Positions 1 through 5,254 of a stretch of 7,067 nt of DNA are shown here, one piece after another. Each line of letters starts with the position of its first letter. The first letter of the stretch is position 1. The stretch is from positions 1 through 7,067 of the forward strand of contig JAGAYB010000127.1 in the NCBI GenBank assembly GCA_017940705.1, in the 5' to 3' direction. The notes under the pieces were generated by a model. That model had not been told where the DNA came from. It worked only from the letters and a program-made list of their open reading frames with translations, and made no database searches. The position numbers and the translations under genes are program-made. Origin of the DNA: Selenomonas sp. (lineage in GTDB: Bacteria > Bacillota_C > Negativicutes > Selenomonadales > Selenomonadaceae).

Positions 1-81
1 CAGTATCGGGGTTATTGCCAGAATAATTGCATCTATAAGTATCAATTTGAATTTGTCACGTATACTTTGGAAAATTTTCAC
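1..81 (-). CDS. N-terminus of a leftward gene (probable membrane protein), cut by the window edge
   Basis: From a GTG at 81-79 the minus strand is open for 27 codons to the window edge. The peptide begins MKIFQSIRDKFKLIL and continues IDAIILAITPIL: a short basic amphipathic start followed by a hydrophobic stretch from about residue 13, as in an N-terminal membrane segment. A purine-rich AAAGGAAG (100-93) lies about 11 nt upstream, and an in-frame TAA (codon ending three codons before the GTG) blocks any earlier start. A strong leftward promoter at 220-248 points into it. This kind of N-terminus occurs in CapD/WbpM-type polysaccharide NDP-sugar dehydratases, but 27 residues are too few to assign a family, so that is only a guess. 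It could also be chance reading, since so little is visible. Confidence 0.5.
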   Translation of the reverse strand, partial: MKIFQSIRDKFKLILIDAIILAITPIL

Positions 82-213
82 AATAAATTAAGCTTCCTTT
101 CAAACTAATGCTTACAGCCTCATAGTATCTGCCTATTTTAAATTCACAAACTAATCATTCTTTGCCGCCTAGTTTTAGTTCATATTTTATTTGCATTTTA
201 AGTTTCACATTGC
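82..213 (-). other. long untranslated leader of the leftward gene
   Basis: If the leftward promoter at 220-248 is used, transcription starts near 213 and leaves about 130 nt before the GTG at 81. The stretch is AT-rich. It contains a 13-codon open frame starting with ATG at 196-194 and ending with TGA at 157-155, which lacks a ribosome binding site and is probably not translated. I see no terminator-like hairpin or recognisable riboswitch in it. Confidence 0.35.
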
Positions 214-219
214 AACCTT

Positions 220-248
220 ATTATATGCGTCATATTGACGCAAGTCAA
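220..248 (-). promoter_or_regulatory. strong leftward sigma-A-type promoter with operator in its spacer
   Basis: On the minus strand the -35 box TTGACT (248-243, five of six consensus bases) and the -10 box TATAAT (225-220, perfect) are separated by exactly 17 bp. The predicted start is near 213. All 17 spacer bases form one perfect palindrome (226-242), so a bound repressor would sit between the two boxes. The promoter drives the partial gene at 1-81. Confidence 0.75.
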
Positions 249-250
249 TA
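226..250. promoter_or_regulatory. overlapping palindromic operators, probable XRE repressor site
   Basis: Two perfect inverted repeats overlap here. TGCGTCA (226-232) and TGACGCA (236-242) flank a 3-bp TAT spacer; TATTGAC (233-239) and GTCAATA (244-250) flank GCAA. The core TGAC half-site is therefore used three times with alternating orientation. Dyad sites of this size next to an XRE gene are typical repressor operators. That the repressor at 330-713 binds here is an inference from position. Confidence 0.6.
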
Positions 251-276
251 ATTTTTGTTTCCAAATGACACTAAAC

Positions 277-306
277 ATGCCACTGCTAACAATTGTTTCA
301 TATAAT
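277..306 (+). promoter_or_regulatory. promoter of the XRE regulator gene
   Basis: A perfect -10 TATAAT (301-306) has an ATGCCA (277-282, four of six -35 bases) 18 bp upstream. The start would be near 313, giving a leader of only about 12 nt before the ribosome binding site. A 10-bp palindrome AACAATTGTT (288-297) lies in the spacer and could be a second, autoregulatory operator, though it is short and differs from the 226-250 motif. Confidence 0.5.
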
Positions 307-324
307 TAAGGTAGTTTTACATCC

Positions 325-341
325 AAGGAGTGATTCACATC
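325..341 (+). promoter_or_regulatory. Shine-Dalgarno that points to an unusual ATC start
   Basis: AAGGAG at 325-330 is followed by TGATT, so it resembles an extended match to the 16S anti-SD. The only canonical in-frame start, GTG at 330-332, overlaps the last base of this SD and so cannot use it. Eight nt after the SD, the spacing seen at several other genes in this window, stands ATC (339-341), followed by GAA AAC AAA. Initiation at ATC is therefore suggested. Confidence 0.45.
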
Positions 342-713
342 GAAAACAAACTGCAATTTTTACGGGAGCTGCATGAACTGAAACAGCAGGATGTGGCAGA
401 CGCGCTTGGTGTCAGCCGCTCGACCTATGCTAATTACGAATCAGGACGCCGCGCACCTGATATTGACCTGCTGATGCGTCTGGCAGATATATACGGTATT
501 TCCCTTGATGAACTGACCGGCCATCAGGTGAATCAGTCCAGCGGCATAAAGCTGACCAGTCAGGCACTGCGTCTGCTCAAAAGTTTTAACCAGCTGCCTG
601 CTGACTATCAGGAATGGTATATTTCCCATATGGCCTATGATGTGAAGGATGGGCCATACCGAATGAAATTAGCTCCGGCTATTGTCGCTGATAAAATGAG
701 CTCAAAAAAATAG
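330..713 (+). CDS. XRE-family helix-turn-helix transcriptional repressor
   Basis: A 127-residue DNA-binding regulator by the GTG start, or 124 residues if translation starts at the better placed ATC (339). Residues about 7-62 form a classic Cro/C1-type HTH: LKQQDVADALGVSRSTY is the helix-turn-helix, followed by ANYESGRRAPD and a third helical region ending in GISLDELTG. The remaining 65 residues (LPADYQEWYISHM region) are probably a short dimerisation part and match no family I can name. There is no peptidase or sensor domain. It lies divergent from the partial gene at 1-81 and has its own promoter, so it probably represses that gene and perhaps itself. Its TAG stop is inside the terminator stem. 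The absence of ATG/GTG/TTG at proper SD distance suggests low expression or a damaged start codon. Confidence 0.85.
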   Translation: MIHIENKLQFLRELHELKQQDVADALGVSRSTYANYESGRRAPDIDLLMRLADIYGISLDELTGHQVNQSSGIKLTSQALRLLKSFNQLPADYQEWYISHMAYDVKDGPYRMKLAPAIVADKMSSKK

Positions 714-751
714 GCATTTCGATTCAACAGAAATCGAAATGCCTATTTTTT
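705..751. terminator. bidirectional Rho-independent terminator
   Basis: A 20-bp perfect stem (705-724 with 732-751) closes a 7-nt loop CAACAGA. One side starts with a run of A and the other ends with a run of T, so it works both for the rightward regulator gene (whose stop codon is within the stem) and for the leftward ydjIGH-like operon ending at 786. Confidence 0.9.
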
Positions 752-785
752 AGTTTTTCCGCCACTTCGCAATGACAGCACTTGG

Positions 786-1553
786 TTAAAACTTGCCGCC
801 ACCGCCGCCGTGGCTGCTGTCACTGGCTGATGAGGAGCTGTCGCTGCTCTTGGATTTTGTCCGTCTGGTTACGGTAGTAAAAAGGTATCTGTCCTGACGC
901 TGGTTTATGTCTACAGTATCTTTTCGCAGGTATTTACCGGCCTCCAGCGCCGGAGCTACGTTACTCATGCCGCAGATGAGATAGTAGGCAAAGAAAAATC
1001 CGCCCGCCGCGGCAACCGCTACCGCAAGTATAGCTGCCAGAATGTCAAATTCATCGGCCGGGTCATAAGGCTTGCCCTCTTTTTCGTAATAGCTCAGGTA
1101 TTTATCCACACCATTCACAAAGGCGTTAAAGCCGGCCTCATACTCTCCATCAGACAAATCCTCCAGGAAGAGGTTTTTCAGGCCCTTTATCCCTGTCTCA
1201 TCGGCGATGCGGGCGCGCATATTGTTGTCGGTGGAAATGTACCAGTCACGGCTGCCCATGGCTATTACCAAAACTATGCTGCCGTTTTCTCCCCCGGCAT
1301 AGTTCTTGTCTAAAGTATTGTTGGCATATTTGCCGACGCTCATGCCTTGGGGCAGGTTTTGCAGGGTACAGATACCGATTTTAACTTTGTGGGCAGCCTC
1401 CACCTGCTGGATTTTGGCTGCCAAGGCTTCACGCTGTGGGCTTGACAACAGTTTAGCCTGGTCTGATACAGGAGATTCTGCCATAGCCAAAGACTGGCAC
1501 AGGAGCAGAATAAGCAGGCAGGCGCCTTGCAGTACAATCAGCAATTTTTTCAT
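786..1553 (-). CDS. ydjH: TPM-domain exported membrane protein, YdjH-like
   Basis: This 255-residue protein starts with a signal peptide (MKK, then a hydrophobic core 4-22, probable cleavage A-M-A at 23-25). Residues about 29-155 are a TPM domain: VSDQAKLLS, the GSIVLVIAM strand, and the WYISTD motif at 104-109 are characteristic. A membrane segment covers about 170-194, followed by a basic linker, a Ser-rich stretch (234-247) and a GGGGGKF tail typical of TPM proteins. The length matches B. subtilis YdjH (about 254 aa). In B. subtilis, YdjG/YdjH/YdjI interact with PspA at the membrane under envelope stress; the same role here is inference. The ATG at 1553 is chosen because GGAGG (1566-1562) lies 8 nt upstream; the frame is open further upstream but overlaps the preceding gene. 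It is the last gene of the three-gene operon. Confidence 0.85.
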   Translation of the reverse strand: MKKLLIVLQGACLLILLLCQSLAMAESPVSDQAKLLSSPQREALAAKIQQVEAAHKVKIGICTLQNLPQGMSVGKYANNTLDKNYAGGENGSIVLVIAMGSRDWYISTDNNMRARIADETGIKGLKNLFLEDLSDGEYEAGFNAFVNGVDKYLSYYEKEGKPYDPADEFDILAAILAVAVAAAGGFFFAYYLICGMSNVAPALEAGKYLRKDTVDINQRQDRYLFTTVTRRTKSKSSDSSSSASDSSHGGGGGKF

Positions 1554-1566
1554 CACCGCCACCTCC

Positions 1567-2673
1567 TCAATCTGCCAGCAGCCACTTGGCGGCATAGTAA
1601 ACAATGGGCAGGAGGACAGCAAAGACCGCCAGTCCATAGGCTACGGCTTTTTTCATGTCGTAGGGCAGACTGCCCACGACTTTGCCTGTCTGACCGTTCA
1701 TCATAAAAGTATAGGGCTTATCCTGATAGCGCGTGGTGACAATCCAGACGGGCACCATGCAGTAGGCCACTGCACCGTCCTTTTTCTTCACGTCCGCTTC
1801 GGTGCAAGAAACGCTGTCATAGCCTTCCACGGTATCACGCAGCACATCTATGGCACTTTGCTGTACGCGCTTGTCCGCCCGGGGCACGGAGGCCTCGGCG
1901 TCCACGTCGTACTTGTCGGCCAGAAAGCCGGTCATGTAGGCATTGCTGAAAGGCACCATCTCGCTGTAGTCAAAGGGCTCAATGCTTTCCATGTAGGTGT
2001 CGTCCATCTTCTGGCTGCCGTCCACGGGAATCCTGGCAAAGGCCATATTGCCGGAGCGCAGGCACTCATAATGGCTGGTCTCAGTGATTTCCTCATCGCT
2101 GGTCTCGTAAATATGCACCTTTTCCGCCTGAAAGTGGGCATAGGCGTCCACCTCGGAATCAAAGAGCCAGAACGGCACGTACAGCGCCTGAATAGCCTCA
2201 ATGCGGTTTTGGGATTTAAAGAGACTGGGCAGGAGCCATTTGTCCTCACAAAAGGCCTTGAGGGCTGCCTTGGCATCATCCTTGGTTTTCTTGAAAGGAA
2301 TAATGTAATCAGGCTTCAGCATCCCTTCAAAACGATGGGGCAGCATGACGGCATGGCCGCAGTAACAGCATTCGGTAGCCATGGTATTGCCATCGGCCAC
2401 GATTTGCGCGCCGCAAGACTCACAGACATAGGCCTTGAACGCCTCTGCTTCCTCACGCGACCACTCACCACCGGCCACAGCGGTATCCCATTTTTTATCT
2501 TCTTTGTCAGCTGCTTCTGCCGCCATGGCCTCTTTGGCACGAAAGAGTTCCTCGATGGCGGCCACGTCCAATTCCGTACCACAGTATTCACAGGTTATTT
2601 TCTGCGTGCCGGGCTTGAAATCCAGCGGCGCACTGCAATTGGGGCATTTATAGGCCACGGAATTATCAGCCAT
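1567..2673 (-). CDS. ydjG: zinc-ribbon membrane-anchored protein, YdjG-like
   Basis: A 368-residue protein with an N-terminal zinc ribbon (C10-x2-C13, C28-x2-C31) and a second ribbon (C84-x2-C87, C102-x2-C105) separated by an acidic, Ala-rich helical linker. The large middle region (about 110-335) is YdjG-like, with FWLFDSEVDAY and a C-terminal pattern YCMVPVWIVTTRY that recurs in the family. One membrane helix (about 343-364) anchors the C-terminus, so most of the protein would be cytoplasmic or membrane-associated. The ATG at 2673 has AAGGAGG (2688-2682) 8 nt upstream; a GTG three codons earlier overlaps that SD and is rejected. It lies 31 bp after the SPFH gene and 13 bp before the TPM gene, so the three are clearly cotranscribed and probably form one complex. 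Confidence 0.85.
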   Translation of the reverse strand: MADNSVAYKCPNCSAPLDFKPGTQKITCEYCGTELDVAAIEELFRAKEAMAAEAADKEDKKWDTAVAGGEWSREEAEAFKAYVCESCGAQIVADGNTMATECCYCGHAVMLPHRFEGMLKPDYIIPFKKTKDDAKAALKAFCEDKWLLPSLFKSQNRIEAIQALYVPFWLFDSEVDAYAHFQAEKVHIYETSDEEITETSHYECLRSGNMAFARIPVDGSQKMDDTYMESIEPFDYSEMVPFSNAYMTGFLADKYDVDAEASVPRADKRVQQSAIDVLRDTVEGYDSVSCTEADVKKKDGAVAYCMVPVWIVTTRYQDKPYTFMMNGQTGKVVGSLPYDMKKAVAYGLAVFAVLLPIVYYAAKWLLAD

Positions 2674-2704
2674 AATTGCCACCTCCTTATATATTCATTG
2701 CCGG

Positions 2705-3988
2705 TTACGGACGGGGCTTGCCACATTCCGCGCAGAATTTGCCGCTGTTTTTGGCACCGCAGGCGCAAGTCCAGTCGCCAGCAGGACGAGGCTTGCCACA
2801 CTCGGAACAAAATTTCCCTGTGTTTTTGGCGCCGCATTCACAAACCCAGCCATCATCAGGCTTTGGCTGGCCGCACTCAGAGCAGAACTTGCCTGTATTG
2901 CCGCCATGACCGCAGGCGCAGGTCCAGCCACCAGTCGTTTGCGGCGCGGCAGCCTGCTGTGCCGTCCGCTGGGCCTGTCCCTGAGCCATTAAATCACCTA
3001 CATTGACACCACCGGCCTGCCCTGCCATATTCATGCCCATAAAGCCGATCGCCGCGCCGCCTTCATTCCTGGCGGCATCACGCAGGGCATCGGCCTGTGC
3101 TGCGCCGTACATGCCAGCCATAAGTGAGGGGTCGCGTCCCAGAACAGCGGCCTCCTGCATTTTCTGGAGTTTTTCCAGCACTGCCTGACTTTCATCCGTG
3201 AGGCTGACGCTGGCTACAGCTACGGAAACCACCTCAATACCGCGCAGGTTCCCCCATTTCTGACTGAGACTTTCATTGAGGGCAGCGGCGATATCGGCAG
3301 AGTGAGCCTCCAGTTCGTCATAGCCCACGCGCATGGCAGAGATTTTCGCCATGGCCGGCTTCAAGGCCATCATGAGTTCAGATTTCAGCTGGCTGTCAAT
3401 TTCTTCCCGGGAGAAGGTATCGCTGACATTGCTGGCGATATTGGTGTAAAAGAGAATCGGATTGGTAATGCGGTAGCTGTACTCGCCAAAGCAGCGTATC
3501 TGTATGGTCTGTTCGTAGTTTAAGGTATCATCGCGCACCTTAAAGGCAATCGGTGACGGCGTGCCGAACTTGTTGCCGTATATTTCCTTGGTATTCACAT
3601 AGTAAACGCGCTGGTCGCGGCCTGCGTCACCGCCGAAGGAAAAACGGCGCCCGATTTCGGCAAAAACCTTGGGAATCGTGTCGGAAAGGTCACCAGTAAA
3701 CAGGGATGGTTCCGTTTCCCTGTCGTAGGTGTATTCGCCGGGCTCAGCGCAGATATCGACCACTTCACCATTTTCCACAATGATGAGACACTGACCGTTG
3801 TTGACGGCAACCCGGGAACCTTGGGAAATGATGTTGTCGTCGCCCTTGTTGGAACTGCCCTTGCCGGTCTTACGGTGGCCTTTGGCCATAAGTACATCAG
3901 GCGGCAAGCTGTCGCAATATATGTATTCCTTCCACTGATCGCCCAAAACACCGCCTACGGCGCCCATACCTGCTTGTAAAAGTCCCAT
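2705..3988 (-). CDS. ydjI: SPFH-domain (virion-core-like) protein with three C-terminal zinc ribbons, YdjI-like
   Basis: A 427-residue soluble scaffold protein. The N-terminus MGLLQAGMGAVGGVLGDQWK is typical of the YdjI branch of SPFH proteins. The SPFH region runs from about residue 20 to 290 and includes SRVAVNNGQCLIIVENG, the FGTPSPIAFKVRDD motif and the long helix around SQAVLEKLQKM. A Gly/Ala/Gln-rich low-complexity linker (about 290-354) leads to three tandem Cys4 ribbons (355-427). In B. subtilis, YdjI recruits PspA to the membrane together with YdjG and YdjH. The family link is solid, the partner role here is inferred. The start has AGGAGG (4002-3997) 8 nt upstream. It is the first gene of the operon; gene order differs from B. 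subtilis, where ydjI is last. Confidence 0.88.
   Translation of the reverse strand: MGLLQAGMGAVGGVLGDQWKEYIYCDSLPPDVLMAKGHRKTGKGSSNKGDDNIISQGSRVAVNNGQCLIIVENGEVVDICAEPGEYTYDRETEPSLFTGDLSDTIPKVFAEIGRRFSFGGDAGRDQRVYYVNTKEIYGNKFGTPSPIAFKVRDDTLNYEQTIQIRCFGEYSYRITNPILFYTNIASNVSDTFSREEIDSQLKSELMMALKPAMAKISAMRVGYDELEAHSADIAAALNESLSQKWGNLRGIEVVSVAVASVSLTDESQAVLEKLQKMQEAAVLGRDPSLMAGMYGAAQADALRDAARNEGGAAIGFMGMNMAGQAGGVNVGDLMAQGQAQRTAQQAAAPQTTGGWTCACGHGGNTGKFCSECGQPKPDDGWVCECGAKNTGKFCSECGKPRPAGDWTCACGAKNSGKFCAECGKPRP
2708..2926 (-). repeat. three tandem zinc-ribbon repeats in the YdjI-like protein
   Basis: Residues 355-380, 381-405 and 406-427 each follow the pattern W-x-C-x-C-G-x4-G-K-F-C-x-E-C-G-x-P-x-P. 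The DNA of the units (2926-2849, 2848-2774, 2773-2708) is also similar, so copy number could change by recombination. Units two and three are the most alike (GAKN.GKFC.ECGKPRP). Confidence 0.85.
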
Positions 3989-4053
3989 AATCTTTTCCTC
4001 CTGTTCAAAAAATGCTTTGTGCTTACTTCGCCACGCCCTGCTAAAATTCCCCC

Positions 4054-4082
4054 TTGCAATAGTATACTTAAAATGCTATACT
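4054..4082 (+). promoter_or_regulatory. promoter of the tRNA-Gly gene
   Basis: TTGCAA (4054-4059) and TATACT (4077-4082) are separated by 17 bp. The -10 is of the extended type, preceded by TGC (4074-4076). The predicted start, about 4089, is a few bases before the mature tRNA. Confidence 0.8.
4061..4066 (-). promoter_or_regulatory. possible -10 box of the ydjIGH-like operon
   Basis: Read on the minus strand, 4066-4061 is TATACT, identical to the tRNA -10 box, and the two form an inverted repeat (TAGTATA 4060-4066, TATACTA 4077-4083). A start near 4054 would give a leader of about 66 nt before the ATG at 3988. No good -35 is visible at 16-18 bp (CCCTTT at 17), so use by the housekeeping sigma alone is uncertain; an activator or another sigma factor is possible. 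Confidence 0.3.
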
Positions 4083-4094
4083 AAAAGGGTCATT

Positions 4095-4168
4095 GCGGGC
4101 ATAGTTCATCGGTAGAATGAAAGCTTCCCAAGCTTTAGAGGTGGGTTCGATTCCCATTGCCCGCTCCA
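4095..4168 (+). tRNA. tRNA-Gly, anticodon CCC, CCA encoded
   Basis: A complete cloverleaf can be folded. The acceptor stem is GCGGGCA (4095-4101) with TGCCCGC (4158-4164), then discriminator T4165 and encoded CCA (4166-4168). The anticodon arm has stem AAAGC/GCTTT around loop TTCCCAA, giving anticodon CCC (reads GGG). The T arm GTGGG-TTCGATT-CCCAT is standard. It has its own promoter and terminator, so it is a single-gene unit. No duplicated 3' end, which would mark an integrated element, is seen in the window. Confidence 0.96.
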
Positions 4169-4179
4169 TAAGAAATTAC

Positions 4180-4224
4180 AAGGAGCTGTGACAGATGCGA
4201 AAGCATTTGCCGCAGCTCCTTTTT
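4180..4224 (+). terminator. Rho-independent terminator after tRNA-Gly
   Basis: AAGGAGCTG (4180-4188) pairs with CAGCTCCTT (4213-4221). An inner stem ATGC/GCAT closes a GAAA tetraloop (4199-4202), and a run of five T follows (4220-4224). The other strand has no T run after the stem, so it acts only rightward. Confidence 0.9.
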
Positions 4225-4267
4225 ATAACCATTTCATGAGACATACAGCTCTAGAAAGCAGCCTCCA

Positions 4268-4810
4268 TTATATTCCCAAAGCGCGATAAAGGCTGTCATC
4301 AATAACACGCCGTTGTTGTTTCAACACAGGGCTGTAGCCAGTCTTATCGCCAAAGAATTTCATGTTATAAGCAGAAACAAAGGCTACCTCTGCGGTATTG
4401 GGTATCATGGGTTCACCTTCAGCATGACTGTAATCGCGGTTGATGTCCCAATCCTGCCATTGTTTTCCAAGCTGATAGGCTATAGACTTCCTGCTCCAGT
4501 TATAGCGAAAATGCACCGTAAATACGTCACCAATCCTATACGGCCCACCGATATAGGATTTATGCTGCCGCCAGTAATCTTCTGAGAAGTTCACCATGAC
4601 CAGATTTATGGCAATCTGATAATTCGGTGGCGCATATCGATCGACAGCTACAGATGTCCTGTCCGCATACCTGCCTACGCCCATGCCACCATCCACAAGC
4701 ACCAGATTCCCATTGTCGAGCGTCGCCGGATAGGGATTAGCTAAAGCGGCTGCTGATAGGAGCAGCATCGCCCATAAGGCCAACATAAAACTTCTCTTCA
4801 TTGTTCGCAA
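4268..4810 (-). CDS. small exported protein of unknown family
   Basis: I do not recognise this 180-residue protein. It begins with MRTMKR and a hydrophobic signal peptide core (F8-L23) ending A-L-A at 22-24, so it should be exported, giving a mature protein of about 156 residues starting NPYPATLDNG. The mature part is rich in aromatic residues and has alternating hydrophobic stretches (YQIAINLVMVNF, YRIGDVFTVHFRYNW), suggesting a beta-rich periplasmic or surface protein; no cysteines or known catalytic motif are visible. The start is TTG at 4810: GGAGG (4823-4819) lies 8 nt upstream, whereas the ATG three codons further on (4801) would be 17 nt away. The frame is open to a GTG at 4855, which has no SD. 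It lies alone between the tRNA terminator and a leftward terminator at 4905-4947, so it is probably monocistronic; no convincing promoter was found. Confidence 0.75.
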   Translation of the reverse strand: MRTMKRSFMLALWAMLLLSAAALANPYPATLDNGNLVLVDGGMGVGRYADRTSVAVDRYAPPNYQIAINLVMVNFSEDYWRQHKSYIGGPYRIGDVFTVHFRYNWSRKSIAYQLGKQWQDWDINRDYSHAEGEPMIPNTAEVAFVSAYNMKFFGDKTGYSPVLKQQRRVIDDSLYRALGI

Positions 4811-4904
4811 TACAAACACCTCCGTCTCATTTATCACATCCGTTACTTTCGCCACAAAAGCCGTAAACTCCTTTTGTAAGCCTGAAATAGCTCAACATGA
4901 TTAT

Positions 4905-4947
4905 AAAAAAGCTCACGACCAAGAGCACATTCCTCTCAGACGTGAGC
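4905..4947 (-). terminator. leftward Rho-independent terminator after the Rpn locus
   Basis: Read leftward, GCTCACG (4947-4941) pairs with CGTGAGC (4917-4911), with an inner AGAG/CTCT pairing in the loop, followed by six T (4910-4905). It begins 7 bp after the stop of the tail-only Rpn frame and would end a transcript covering both Rpn genes. Confidence 0.85.
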
Positions 4948-4953
4948 CAATTA

Positions 4954-5211
4954 TCATATAGCAAAGCCATTCTGTCTGGCTATATCCAATACCTTATCCT
5001 CGGAAATCTCCAAGGCCTCTGCGATTGCCTCAGGAGACTTATGCTTCTTTAGCTTCGACAAGACCAACCGGGTCAGCATTTGCGTCTGCCCCAATACGAT
5101 TCCTTCAGCACGTCCCTCAGCACGTCCCTCAGCACGTCCTTCAAGACGCCCCTCATTACGACCCTTATTCAAAATATCTTTTGCTTCATAATCCAAAATT
5201 TTGCCGCCCAT
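4954..5211 (-). CDS. tail-only Rpn-family protein, C-terminal domain without nuclease
   Basis: An 85-residue frame that matches only the C-terminal end of Rpn/PD-(D/E)XK transposase-like proteins: GGKILDYEAKDILNKGRNEG, then EGR(A/L) repeats (residues 20-37), then a helical region ending SPEAIAEALEISEDKVLDIA, a common Rpn-tail helix-turn-helix-like element. The nuclease domain is absent. The start could be ATG 5211 (GGAG 5226-5223 about 11 nt upstream) or GTG 5223, which overlaps that GGAG; an in-frame TGA at 5232-5230 closes the frame. Just upstream in another frame is a peptide that looks like its missing continuation, so it is probably the remnant of a second rpn gene. It could still be translated, as it keeps an SD, an intact frame and a terminator, and could act like the small intragenic antitoxins of Rpn systems; that is inference. 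Confidence 0.6.
   Translation of the reverse strand: MGGKILDYEAKDILNKGRNEGRLEGRAEGRAEGRAEGIVLGQTQMLTRLVLSKLKKHKSPEAIAEALEISEDKVLDIARQNGFAI
5107..5154 (-). repeat. 12-bp tandem repeat encoding Glu-Gly-Arg-Ala/Leu
   Basis: On the plus strand, AGCACGTCCCTC occurs at 5107-5118 and 5119-5130, with one mismatch at 5131-5142 and a diverged copy at 5143-5154. The units encode the EGRA-type repeats of the tail-only Rpn frame and keep its reading frame whatever the copy number. Confidence 0.9.
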
Positions 5212-5219
5212 GACTTTTT

Positions 5220-5246
5220 TCACTCCGAATCAGACAAGCACTCTCT
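5220..5246 (-). pseudogene. out-of-frame upstream remnant of the second rpn gene
   Basis: Codons 5246-5223 read RECLSDSE and run into TGA (5222-5220). Inserting one G in GGAGTGAAAAAA would join this to VKKVMGGKILDYEAKD, the start of the tail frame, giving a smooth Rpn-like sequence. I therefore read it as a one-base deletion in a second rpn copy whose nuclease part is already gone. The peptide is short, so the case rests on how well it fits. Confidence 0.4.
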
Positions 5247-5254
5247 AAAACATG

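Noticed and set aside
155..196. 13-codon minus-strand frame in the leftward leader (MQIKYELKLGGKE)
   Set aside because: There is no SD and no run of regulatory codons or following hairpin, so a leader peptide is not supported.
1554..1637. Upstream extension of the TPM gene (28 extra codons from an ATG at 1637)
   Set aside because: It overlaps the end of the ydjG-like gene and would bury the signal peptide; the SD fits the ATG at 1553.
1306..3006. 566-codon open frame on the plus strand, antisense to the ydj-like operon
   Set aside because: It spans two gene junctions, has no ribosome binding site, and its composition (His/Gly/Arg-rich) is that of a shadow of GC-biased codons on the other strand.
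4095..4168. tRNA-Gly as an attachment site for an integrated element
   Set aside because: No second copy of the tRNA 3' end and no integrase occur in the window.
5107..5154. Short tandem repeats as a CRISPR array
   Set aside because: The 12-bp units have no spacers and encode Glu-Gly-Arg repeats in frame.
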